Below are positions 44,976-55,410 of a stretch of DNA of 64,000 nucleotides, one piece after another. Each line of letters opens with the position of its first letter. The stretch's first letter is position 1. This stretch comes from Punica granatum (taxonomy: Eukaryota > Streptophyta > Magnoliopsida > Myrtales > Lythraceae), in the NCBI RefSeq assembly GCF_007655135.1, contig NC_045127.1, positions 43,535,538 through 43,599,537 of the forward strand, read 5' to 3'. A model generated the notes under the pieces. It saw only the letters and a list, made by a program, of their open reading frames with translations, ran no database searches and was not told where the DNA came from. Both the position numbers and the translations under genes were made by a program.

Positions 44976-46525
44976 TTAAAAAATAAATTCTCTAGTTATC
45001 ATATAAATTTCTTTATACTCTGAATTATCCGCTTGCATTTCAGACTGTGTGGTGGACATTGATCTTTCTGTTTCTTCTTTGAAAACGGGTTTTGGAATTT
45101 GCCTATTACAATGTACTCCTTGTAAATTAATAGAAGATGTTATCGTCGTATGAAAAGAATTCCTAGAAGGAGTTGGAGAAATACCAAAGGATTCTTGAAA
45201 AGAAGAAATTCTCCTAAGTCTTGGACCTTCAAAATTAAATTGGACACTTCCGTCTTCAAATTCTATTATCCTAGAGGGCATGCTACTAGAGGAGCTGTCA
45301 GATTTTGGCATTATTTCTTTAAGTTTCCAAGATTCTGGAAAAGTGACTTCTTTCCATTTTAGAGGTTTAGGAGTCATGACACCTGATCTTTGCGTGTTTG
45401 CTTCTATTAAAACTGTTTCTCCCATTTTCGATGTTTTTAAGGCTTTCGGTGAGAGGTTAGCGGCCATTAATTTATAATAAATTATGTATATTAAAACCAA
45501 ACATTTTCCTTGTTTTGCAAAGTTGTGATTTTGTATTTGAACAATTAAAGTTAAACTATCTAATACTAAAGGTTGGTTCATTTAGGTCTATGGAAAAGTC
45601 AGGATAACAATTAAAATATACAGGACCATTATGTAAATTTGATTATAAGACGGCTAATAAAGATTTCTTAAAAGAAGTAAACCTTACGTCTCTTAGACAT
45701 ACTAAAATAGGTACATCTAATTCTGCTCTATATAAGGGTTTTACTGCTATTTGTACTAATCCAATATGTGAAAACTTATATTTATAATAAATTATGTATA
45801 TTATTATAATAAAGTATGTATATTATTACTGTTATTTGTACTAATCCAATATGTATATTTACTGCCATTAATTTATAATAAATTATGTATATTAAAACCA
45901 AACATTTTCCTTGTTTTGCAAAGTTGTGATTTTGTATTTGTACATTTAAAGTTAAACTATCTAATACTAAAGGTTGGTTCATTTAGGTCTATGGAAAAGT
46001 CAGGATAACAATTAAAATATACAGTACCATTATGTAAATTTGATTATAAGACGGCTAATAAAGATTTCTTAAAAGAAGTAAACCTTACGTCTCTTAGACA
46101 TACTAAAATAGGTACATCTAATTCTGCTCTATATAAGGGTTTTACTGCTATTTGTACTAATCCAATATGTGAAAACTTATATTTCATTCTATGTTCTCTT
46201 ATGGATTCTTTCGCAAATAATTGTAAATTAATTGCTTCTTCCGAAATGGGTATTGACTTTTCAACCGTTTTAATAGTATAATCTTGAAAAGAATAAAAAA
46301 TTCCAACTTCATAAATGTCTTCCTTATTAGTCTTGGGAATATCCTAATTTTGTAAATCCTATTATATATTGGCAATTTGAACTTTCTGTGCGTTATGAGG
46401 TCTTGGTTAGATTCCATTGCTGGCGTAGAAAATTCCATTTTAGTAGAATGAAAAGAATAAATGCTACTAGTATTTGAACTAGCGCTTGATTTTCGGCGAG
46501 AGAGTTTTCTGAATAATGAAGACAT
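44976..46525 (-). pseudogene. Caulimovirid movement-protein region, deleted copy
   Basis: The frame starts MSSLFRKL at 46525 and soon shifts. The 30K-type movement-protein core is visible as DLN.PLVLDSLTL then FAKQGKCLVLIYIIYYKLM, twice, because of the tandem duplication (about 45467-45780 and 45865-46178). A longer open part (45581-44976) carries a Ser-rich linker (SDSSSSSMPSRIIEF). 30K proteins enlarge plasmodesmata for cell-to-cell spread; this copy is interrupted and non-functional. Confidence 0.75.
45467..46178 (-). repeat. 398-bp tandem duplication in the movement-protein region
   Basis: The block from ATTAATTTATAATAAATTATG (about 45467) to GTGAAAACTTATATT (about 45780) recurs at an offset of 398 bp with only scattered substitutions. 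A short TATTATAATAAAGTATG-type filler separates the units. Confidence 0.85.
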
Positions 46526-46857
46526 GTTAATATCTTTCTACATGATTTTTTGTAAATTGAAGAGAGTAAGTTTAACTTTAAGTGCCTTTAGGTACACAAC
46601 CGCTGACCAACGGTCTCACTGCCTCCTCTTTGGGTCTTACTGCCGGGACCACAGCTAACCAGTAAAACACTTTCAAAGCACTTAAGTTTAATCTCACTTA
46701 CTGCAACTTTCACAATATCTTGCATATTATAATTAAAATGTCTTACAGTATCTCTTAAGACTTTAGGGAATTTTTTTATCCATTGGTTCAAATCATTAAT
46801 ACTTACGTTTAAATGATTCATTAAATGTTTAATTATCTCACCTGGGGAAGAAGAAGA

Positions 46858-46870
46858 TGGTATTAGAGCC
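46858..46870 (+). promoter_or_regulatory. tRNA-Met primer-binding site
   Basis: TGGTATTAGAGCC differs at one position from the plant initiator tRNA-Met complement TGGTATCAGAGCC. In caulimovirids minus-strand DNA synthesis starts here and leaves a gap, and this copy begins at that point. Confidence 0.8.
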
Positions 46871-47137
46871 AGTGCGCAAAAACTTTTGAGGGGAGAATGG
46901 AGTGGATATTGTAAGACATTTTAATTATAATCTGGAAGATATTTTGAAAGTTGCAGTAAGTGAGATTAAACTTAAGTGCTTTGAAAGTGTTTTGCTGGTT
47001 AGTTGTGGTCCCGACAGTATGACCCAAAGAGGAGGCAGTGAAACCATTAGTCAGTGACGAGTGCACAGCACCTAAAGGCACTTAAGGTTAAACTTACTCT
47101 CTTTAATTTACACAAAATCTTGTAGAAAGAAATTAAC

Positions 47138-48235
47138 ATGTCTTCATTATTCAGAAAACTCTCTCACCTGAAATTAAGCGCTAGTTAAGATATTAGTAGT
47201 ATTTATTCTTTTCATTATGCTCAAACAGAATTTTCTATGCCAACAATGGAATCTAACCAAGACCTTCATAACGCACAGGAAGTTCAAATTGCAAATATAG
47301 AACATGGTTAACAAAATTGGGATATTCCCAAAACTAATAAGAAAGATATTTATGAAGTTGGATTTTTTTTTCATTTCGGCATTACACTAATAAAAAACGG
47401 TTGAAAAGTCAATACCCATTTCAGAAGAAGTAATTAATTTACAATTATTTGCGAAAGAATCCCTAAGAGAACATAAAACGAAATATAAGTTTTTACTTAT
47501 TGGATTATTACAAATAGCTGTAAAACCCTTACATAAAGCAGGATTAGATGTACCTATTTTAGTTTGTCTAAGAGACGCAAGTTTTACTTCTTTTAATAAA
47601 TCTTTATTAGCAGTCTAAGAATCAAATTTACGTAATGATCATGTATATTTTAATTGTTATACTAACTTTTCCATAGACCTAAATGACCCTTTAGTATTAG
47701 ATAGTTTAACTTTAAATGTACAAACACAAAATCATGACTTTGCAAAACAAGGAAAAAGTTTAGTTTTAATATACATAATTTATTATAAATTAATGGCCAC
47801 TAATCTCTCACTGAAAGCCTTAAAAACATTGAAAATGGGAAAAAACAGTTTTAATAGAAGCAAACACGCAAAGATCAGTTGTCATTACTCCTAAACCTCT
47901 AAAATGGAAAGAAGTCACTTTTTCCGAATCTTGGAAACCTAAAGAAATAATGCCAAAATATGACAGCTCCTCTAGTAGCATGCCCTCTAGGATAATAGAA
48001 TTTGAAGACAAAAGTGTCCAATTGAATTTTGAAGGTCCAAGACTTAGGAGAATTTCTTCTTTTCAAGAATCCTTTGGTATTTCTCCAACCACTTCTAGGA
48101 ATTCTTTTCATATGACGAGAACATCTTCTATTAATTTACAAGGAGCAGATTGTAATAGGCAAATTCCAAAACTCGTTTTCAAAGAAGCAATAGGAAGATC
48201 AATGTCCCCTACATAGTCTAAAATGCAAGCAGATA
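47138..48235 (+). pseudogene. Caulimovirid polyprotein start and movement-protein region
   Basis: ATG at 47138 opens MSSLFRKLS, as in the minus copy, but stops follow quickly. In shifting frames the 30K core appears at about 47660-47800 (DLNDPLVLDSLTL, FAKQGKSLVLIYIIYYKLM), then a Ser-rich linker and a proline/serine region to a TAG at 48214. At least three frame breaks separate the pieces. Confidence 0.75.
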
Positions 48236-49020
48236 ATTCGGAGTACAAAGAAATTTATATGATAACTAGAGAATTTGTTTTAATAAAGAAAAATTGCGAA
48301 AACAATTTTATGACGAACAAAATAAAAGTAAAAGAGAAACATTTTTTGCTGAATATGACAAGTCCAGAGAGAGCAAATTCAGAAAGATTATTATAAGTAT
48401 AAGAATGACTGGAAAGAAGAAGTTTCATTTTTTGAATGGTTTGAAACTTACACAAAATTGAATTTATTAACACTTAATAGAACAACTAAAACTTGGAACA
48501 CATTTAAAGGTGAAACATTTGTCTCAGTTCATCCCCCATTGAAAGAATTAAAATTCATGGAAGAAATTACAGCTGCACCTTTTAAAATGATTAAAGATGA
48601 ACTAGGGATTTCTAATAGTCCTGCAACGAAATATGATACAAGGAATGTTCAAATACAAAATAACTTTTCTAACCAAATCCTTCACATCATGTCAGAACAA
48701 TTAGATAGAATAGAGTGTTGGACAGAATCCCCAATAAAACTGGAAATAATGTTGCTTCCTCCTCCTCTCAACCAAAGACAGAATTTCATCTTTCAAAACC
48801 TCTTTTTAAACCACCAATAATCTCTGAGGAAGAACTTTATATTTTAAATAAAGAAAATGCAAATGATTTATTAAAGGAAATTACCCTTAAAATAGACAAG
48901 CTAGCTCTAGGAGAAAGTAGGGGAAAAAAATTCAGGTAATTTCACAAAAGAATGAAAGTGAAGCTTATGAAGATGAGATTGATAAGTTAGAAGACCTTTC
49001 TATTCAAGGAATTATTACCC
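48236..49020 (+). pseudogene. Caulimovirid polyprotein linker between movement and coat regions
   Basis: Frames at 48458-48820 and 48715-48939 overlap with a shift. They are charged, Asn/Lys-rich and have no catalytic motif, as expected for the poorly conserved spacer ahead of the coat protein. Confidence 0.55.
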
Positions 49021-49950
49021 TAAACCTTCACCTCCTTATGTACAGTACGAAGAACCAGACTATTCCACTTCATTTTCAGCCGGTTGTTTTTACGAATGGA
49101 ATATTGATGGAAAAGCAGAACACCAAATGATTAATGTACTAAATGAAATGACTATAGCTGCTACGACATATAGAAGTAAGAATGATAATGATCATGCAAT
49201 TGCTAAACTCTTAGTGGCAAGATTCACTGGTCTCTTAAAAGGATGGTGGGATAACTATTTAATGGAAGAACAACGAAATTACATTTTAACTACTACGCAA
49301 AATATAAATGGAGAAGATATAAAAATAGCTGTATGAACCCTAATTTACGCAGTCACTAAACATTTTGTCGGTGATCAACATCAATTACAAGAAAGATCTA
49401 TTTAATTACTAACAAACTTAAATTGCCGAACTCTACATGATTTTAGATAAGATGTATATTTAGCAAAGGTATTTTTAAGGACTGACTGTAATCAAGATTT
49501 TTGGAAAGAAAATTTTGTTTCAGGATTGCCTCCTTTGTCTGCTAAAAAAGTAAGAGAACGAATAAGAGAAAGACATGGAGGAAATATACCTTACTCTCAT
49601 TTAACGTATGGTGAAATAATAAATTATGTTACGAAAGAAGGATTAATGTTATGTACGGATTTAAAGTTAAAATCTAAATTCTCACAAGATACCAATAGGT
49701 TTAAAAGAGAGTTAGGATCATTTTGCTCACAATATGGATTAACAAAAGGTGAATCTCCTCATTCTAAAAGAGTGAAGAAATCTTTCCGAAAGAAATACAT
49801 ATAAAGTTAGTAAAACCACGCGAGGAAGAATATCGAAATTATTCTCCAAAATATAAGAAGAAATTTGCGAAAAAACCTTTTAACAGAAATAAAAGGAAAT
49901 AGTTTGTTATATATGCGGAAAGAAAGGACACATAAGTTCAAAGTGCCAAG
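49020..49950 (+). pseudogene. Caulimovirid coat protein region and CCHC knuckle
   Basis: 49127-49336 and 49526-49804 hold the coat core (a conserved FTGLLKGWWDNYL stretch with flanking helices, and a distal segment with YGEIINYV and FKRELGSFC). Stops at 49336 and near 49405-49450 break it. A complete zinc knuckle CYICGKKGHISSKC lies at 49905-49946 after a basic tract, the usual end of caulimovirid coat proteins, which bind RNA during packaging. Confidence 0.75.
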
Positions 49951-50325
49951 TTAAAAAGAAAATTAGCGAAATCACGATGGATGAAGAGTTAAAGGAAAAA
50001 ATATTATCAATTCTCTATGAAATGAATCTTCTAGTTTTGAAGAAACCAGTTCAAGTGATTCCGAAAATATTTACGAAATTCAAAATATAGAGTCAGATAG
50101 TAGCACTTGCAGCAAAGACGGAGTTTGTTTTTGCAAAAAATCTATTAATGTAATTACTAAAGAAGAAAGGGAAATTTTAGGGAAAAAATAGAAGAATTAG
50201 ATAATCCGAGAGAAAAACTAGAAGCTTTAATGCAATTTAGGAGAAGGCTTTTAGAAAAAGAAGAAGATAAGAAAGAAAAGTAAATAGTTACATATAATCT
50301 TAAACACATATTTGATGCATTTAAA

Positions 50326-50802
50326 TTGGAAAGTAAATTTGTTACAGTCCAAGATTTGCAAAAAGAAATAAATGAAAGGAAACAAATTAAAGAATTAAAG
50401 CATGAAAATTTTGAAATAAAAATTCTTCTCACAACTTTAAACGGAATCTCAAAAAATGCTCAAGACATAAAACTGGAAAACATGAAAGAACATAAAGAAA
50501 CACCAGATACTATTGAGTCTCAGGGTGAATTCTTAAATATTATTTCTACAATACCTATACAAAAATGGCATGTAATAGTAAAAGTAATAATAGGCGGAGA
50601 ATTTAAATTAAATACTATAGCTTTATTGGACACGGGAGCAAATATAAATTGTTTACAAGAAGGGATAGTACCTACGAAATATTACAAAAAAACTACTGAA
50701 AGACTTCACGGTGCTAATGGATCAAGATTAAAGATTAATTATGAAATATCAAAAGCCCATATTTGCAAAGAAGAATATTGTTTGAAAACAACTTTTATTT
50801 AA
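50326..50802 (+). pseudogene. Caulimovirid aspartic protease region
   Basis: The open frame carries a charged helical lead and then KVIIGGEFKLNTIALLDTGA, in which DTGA is the protease active site. The TAA at 50800 separates it from the RT frame, which is continuous with it in related viruses. The enzyme would process the polyprotein. Confidence 0.75.
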
Positions 50803-50823
50803 GTCAAAGATATTTCTATAGGA

Positions 50824-51864
50824 ATGATTTTAGGTACGTCAATTTTAACGCAATTATACTCGTTTCAAGCTACCACTAAAAGAATTAACACTAATATTTT
50901 GGGAAGAATTTTATGTTTTGAATTCTTAGACTCTGTTAAAGAGAGAGATATTTTAGCTTTACAAAGTAATTCGATTTTTAAAACAATAAACATGATTAAG
51001 GCAAAGGAAAATCATTTAAATTATTTAAATGAAGAATTAAAAGGAAAAAGAGTAGAAGAACAACTTACAGAAAAGGAAATACAAGAAAAGATAAAAACTT
51101 TGCAAGAAAAGTTGGAAAAGGAAATATGTTCAACAATACCAAACGCTTTTTGGCAAAGAAAGCAGTATATAGTCTCTTTAACTTATGAAAAGGCTTTTGA
51201 CAAAAGAAATATTCCTACCAAAGCCAGATCAATCCAGATGAATGAAGAATTATTAAAGTTTTGCATGAAAGAAATTGATGATTTGGTTAAAAAGGGACTA
51301 ATAAGAAAAAGTAAATCTCCTAGGAGTTGCGCAGCATTTTATATTCAAAATCAAGCGGAAATTGAAAGAGGTGCTCCGAGATTGATAATTAATTATAAAC
51401 CTCTAAATAAAGTATTAAAATGGATACAATATCCTATACCTAATAAATGAGATTTACTAAAAAGATTGTACGATGCAAAGATATTTTCAAAATTTGACAT
51501 GAAATCAGGATTCCAGCGAGTGCAAATTGACAAAAAAGATAAATATAAGACAACTTTCACAGTACCTTTTGGATACTACGAATGGAACGTAATGCCTTTT
51601 AGATTAAAGAATGCACCCTCAAAATTCCAAAATATAATGAATGATATATTTAATCCCTACATAGAATTTACTACGGTGTATATAGATGATGTTTTAGTAT
51701 TTTCAAAAGACATAGATCAACATTTTAAGCATTTGCATGCATTTTTTCATATCATTAAAGGGAATGGATTAGTAGTCTCAGCAACGAAAATGAAATTATT
51801 TCAAACAAACATCAAATTTTTAGGACATGACATTTATCAAGGCACTATTAAACCTATATCATAG
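50824..51864 (+). pseudogene. Caulimovirid reverse transcriptase region
   Basis: Two frames in the same phase are separated by a TGA at 51448. They hold the coiled lead-in, SPRSCAAFYI, PRLIINYKPLNK, FSKFDMKSGF, PFGYYEWNVMPF and the catalytic YIDD (51679-51690) followed by VLVFSKD. A second stop follows at 51862. The catalytic pair is intact, but the stops prevent full-length product. Confidence 0.8.
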
Positions 51865-52500
51865 TCAATAGAATTTGCAAGTAGATTTTCTGACGAAATT
51901 AAAGACAAGAATCAGCTTCAAAGATTTTGGGATGTTTAAATTATGTTTCAAATTTTATTCCAAATTTACGAATAATTTGTAAACCTTTATTTCAAAAATT
52001 ACGAAAAAAATCCATCTGCATGGAATGAAGAAATGATGAAAGCTGTACAAATTGTTAAAGAGAAAGTGCATCATTTGCCATGTCTAGGACGACCACATCC
52101 TCATGCAAGTCTCGTAGTAGAAACGGATGCATCTGAGGTAGGATATAGAGGAATTTTGAAACAAAAATTTGACAAAGAATTAATTGTAAAATTTTATCAA
52201 GAATATGGACAGGGCCGCAAGAAAATTATTCTACTATGAAAAAGGAAGTTTTATCAATTGTTTTATGTATTTCCAAATTCCAAGATGATTTATATAATAA
52301 AAAGTTTTTATTACGAATTGATTGCAAAAGTGCGGAAGAGATTCTACAAAAGGATGTTCAAAATTTAGCTCATAAATAATTTTTTGCAAGATGGTAGGCG
52401 ATTTTATCTTGTTTTGATTTTGAAATAGAATTTATCAAAGGAGAATCAAATTCTTTACCGGATTTTCTTACAAGAGAATTTTTACAGGGAAAATGTCTTT
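51865..52500 (+). pseudogene. Caulimovirid RNase H region
   Basis: In broken frames: LVVETDASEVGYRGIL (52108-52156) with the first catalytic Asp, then STMKKEVLSIVLCISKFQ with the Glu, LRIDCKSAEEIL with the next Asp, and IEFIKGESNSLPDFLTRE at the end. Several stops and one shift at about 52238. The domain would remove the RNA template. Confidence 0.75.
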
Positions 52501-53820
52501 TACAAATGGATCTCTCAAGATGAAAGAATCTTACACAAGGAAATCTCGATCTCCCAGTCTTTCAACCTTAACTACTCCTCCTTCATCTCCATTATTATAT
52601 CCTCAATATAGGTCCTCTAGACCAATATCTCCTTCTACTTTTAGATCAATGACCACGCTAGGTACCACATACTCTCCTTCATCTCCGTCTATTCCTTTCC
52701 ACTATCCTTCTCCTTCAACCCCTACTCCTCCTTCTACTTTTGCACAAATAGTAGGTCCGGAAGCCAAAAATATGAAAGGATTTATAGTTAACATTAGTAT
52801 CCCTTTATGCCCTATAGAGCCAGAACTTGAAAACCTTCCTCCCCATGAAATTACCGAACGAATTTATCCTAAAGGTTCTAATTTTCCTATTCACGGTGGG
52901 AAAATCCGAGAGTTTTACAAATATATCCTAGTAGATTTTGATTCAGTTGCTATTACGGAAATTCCTAATACAACTAATCCTGGTAGACTTTTTTATTATA
53001 AAGTCAAGATTATGAAAGTCCTCTTTCCTTCGGACTGGAATGCTCCTTTAACCACACCACGCAAATTTTCCCAACCTTATTCTCCTCAATCCTATGACTA
53101 TGCAGATTATGTCATTGCCCGGAGTCAAGTTTTTCTTTACTCTAGTTTTTCCCATACTTGGTTTTTCCATTTTAGGGTGAGACACGAAAGGTTTCCATGA
53201 TGGTTCTATGATTGGTGGGATTTTCATGGGGCTCTCCCAGAAATTCTACCGCCCAAGACCTAGAAGGATGAAAAATGTTCAGGGACGAAATTTCCATTGG
53301 AAAAGGAAAGCTTAAGATGAAAGGACTTCATTTTTTTGTCCAATTTTTAGTACCATGGATTTTTTGTTGGAATTTCAAGATAGAAAGGATTTCTCCAGAA
53401 GAATGCCCACAGAGTAATCACGACAGGTGTGGTCTTCATTTTCCTAAACTCATTAGATAGTCTAAGGTTAAGTGGTGGCCAAATTGCAAAGAAGATCGGG
53501 CATGTCCTCAAGCCGTTCAACGGTGGATGGACAAACGGAAGACACCTCTTTTAGATGTTATGAAAAATTCAAAATTTTTGCAGATGAAAGCTCAAATGCT
53601 AGCCGAATTACACAAGGTTGGCTCTCTCGCGAAAATGTAGGCCCAAGTTCAAAAGATTCATTCCATGTGTAGTCCTAAATGCTCTATTTCAGGGTCTGCA
53701 GACCCCCCAGATAACCCTTTCCAGGACTCTCAAATTCCTTGTAAACGGTGAAGCCATAATAGCAAGATTGAAAGATGACGGAAGATTCTTTCAAGAAGAA
53801 TTATTGGCCTGTACCATTAA
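52495..53820 (+). pseudogene. Second caulimovirid reading frame, function unknown
   Basis: 52495-53200 is open: a Ser/Pro-rich start (SPSLSTLTTPPSSPLLYP and similar), then a globular part with IYPKGSNFPIHGGKIREFYKYI and an aromatic end (HTWFFHFRVRHERFP). After a TGA the next frames read WWFYDWWDFHGALPEILPPK and, later, CPQAVQRWMDKRKTPLLDV. Petuvirus/florendovirus-like genomes carry a second frame at this place with unknown role; a transactivator function as in caulimoviruses is only a guess. Confidence 0.6.
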
Positions 53821-53957
53821 AGAATAGTGAGAATTTTGACTATGAATAGTTTTTCTTTATAATTGTCTTTTACTGTTAAGCCAATAGTATTGTAAACTTT
53901 AGAAGACGGCCGAATGCGTGTAAAGTTTTTATTTTGTAAGTTTTTGCTCTTAAGATG

Positions 53958-53965
53958 TATAAATA
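53958..53965 (+). promoter_or_regulatory. TATA box of the viral pregenomic promoter
   Basis: TATAAATAGGATATAAG lies downstream of the last large frame and about 1.15 kb upstream of the primer site, the caulimovirid arrangement (promoter, long leader with small frames, primer site, first gene). The minus copy has the same box. Confidence 0.7.
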
Positions 53966-54067
53966 GGATATAAGTGAAAGAGGCAGACATCGCCTAACTC
54001 AGAGCCTAAGTCCCTCTTTAGAATTCCCCAGTAATGTTCAAAGTCTGTATCACTTCCGTATGACTAT

Positions 54068-55065
54068 GTGTTCTTACTTCTCCAACCCTGTACGAAAGAT
54101 TGTATAGGAAAGAAAGCATTGACGAAAGGAAAAAAGATTTGTAAGTATCTCTGTTGTTCAACCTTATCTTCTACTGTGTCTTATTGGTTTGAAATGGATT
54201 ATTATCAAAAGATTAGATATGAAATGTTTTGTTGGAATCGATATTCTAAATAAATCGAAAGATTAAGATTTGAATTTGATTGTTTATTTGCGGCACTGAG
54301 ATATCCCCATAACGAAAATATTGCTTTAAATCATAAAGTTATTTTTAATTTAATGGATGAGAAGATTAAAATGATAATAGACACGAAGAGGAAACATGAA
54401 GAAAATAGGTGATCAATAGGGACATATATTTGTTAAATTGCATGCATATATCATGAATGATTTTGAAATATCTATTAAAATAGTAGTTATAAAATTATTA
54501 AATTGGTATGGAAGATATAGAAAGTTTATGCGATTTCTAATTGAATCTACTTTATTTTATCACTCAAATTTAACAGGATATACATATGATAGGTGTGAAT
54601 CTAGCCAAAGATTAATTGAAGGCATGATGAATACTTTCTATATAGAAATTGAAATCCTAAGAAGTCTCAATGAAGAAAACGAAAGTAATGAAAATGGAAG
54701 ATTTGGGAATCAAGACAATGAAAGCATGGATAGTGATTGGTTTCAAGGAGACAATAACCTTGAAGTATAAATGAAAATGAGTTATAATTAGGCAATTAAA
54801 TATTTAATGAATCATTTAAATGTAGATATTAACGATTTGAACGAATGGATAAAATATGCCCAAATATTAAGAGAGAATAAATAATTTATAAAATTTATCA
54901 AAAATTTCAAAGATATACCAAACGCCATTATTCAAGAAAGGTCAGGATTTAGATATTTATAAAGAACAACTGAAGCAAGAATTATTTTACGTATTTACAT
55001 TGATTGAAAATAAAGATAGAATAATAGAAAATGAAAGGAAAATAATTTCTTCATTTATTTGTTAA
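54068..55065 (+). other. Viral leader with small open frames
   Basis: Small frames at 54068-54253, 54438-54770 and 54779 onward lie between the promoter and the primer site. In the minus copy the last one is open for 84 codons (42865-42611), reading LMNHLN and LYVFTLIENK-type sequence, while here it has an early TAG. Caulimovirid leaders commonly carry such frames, so coding function is uncertain. Confidence 0.5.
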
Positions 55066-55148
55066 ATTATATTATAATACTTCATTTCATAATTTGCATC
55101 TGGGGAAGAAGAAGATGGCCGAATATTAAAATAATTTCTTTTTTAAAA

Positions 55149-55410
55149 TAATTAATTGAGTATATCAAATAAGCATTAGTAATAACTATAGGAACTTATC
55201 ATCATAAAAAAAAATAATGTACGAATAAACTCCAAAACAAAATTTATAAGTATAAATTGAATAATGTATTCGTATATCATATTAAAAATTAAATAAATAA
55301 TAAAATACATATTAAATAAAATAATTAATTGTAAAAGTACCACAAAATAACATAATTTTATAAAAGATAAATGATTTAGTCCTTGCAAAGAATTTCTAAA
55401 CATAATTATC
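55149..55410 (+). repeat. Flanking direct duplication, right copy
   Basis: The right partner of 42330-42592, same orientation. It starts about 30 bp after the end of viral sequence (55119-55148 is filler of unknown origin). Confidence 0.8.

Larger units (their letters stand above)
42593..46838 (-). mobile_element. Endogenous caulimovirid copy, deleted (minus strand)
   Basis: Read on the minus strand from 46838: leader, start of the polyprotein (46525), movement-protein region (to about 44990), a short downstream segment (to about 44600), then a jump directly into the RT core (44555-44180), a second jump into the tail of the downstream reading frame (44179-43857), the promoter (TATA at 43661-43668) and the small leader frames to 42593. 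Compared with the plus copy it lacks the coat protein, zinc knuckle, protease and N-terminal RT (about 2.7 kb), and the rest of RT plus RNase H and most of the second frame (about 1.8 kb). It also has an internal 398-bp tandem duplication. Confidence 0.85.
46842..55118 (+). mobile_element. Endogenous caulimovirid, full genome unit (plus strand)
   Basis: The same string CTGGGGAAGAAGAAGATGG occurs at 46842-46860 and 55100-55118, giving a circular unit of about 8258 bp, within the family's usual 7-9 kb. At the left it runs into TGGTATTAGAGCC, a one-mismatch tRNA-Met primer site. Order: primer site, leader, polyprotein start (47138), movement protein, coat protein, CCHC knuckle, aspartic protease, RT, RNase H, a second frame, promoter, and leader small frames. 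The single long polyprotein order and second downstream frame resemble petuviruses or florendoviruses. Many stops and frameshifts show it cannot replicate as it stands. Confidence 0.88.

Noticed and set aside
42593..46838. The viral minus copy as an independent LTR retrotransposon
   Set aside because: No LTRs or integrase; movement-protein and coat-type regions and the leader/primer-site order are caulimovirid.
54438..54770. A 110-codon frame in the viral leader as a functional gene
   Set aside because: It lies between the promoter and the primer site, where caulimovirids have non-conserved small frames, and the deleted copy does not keep it open.
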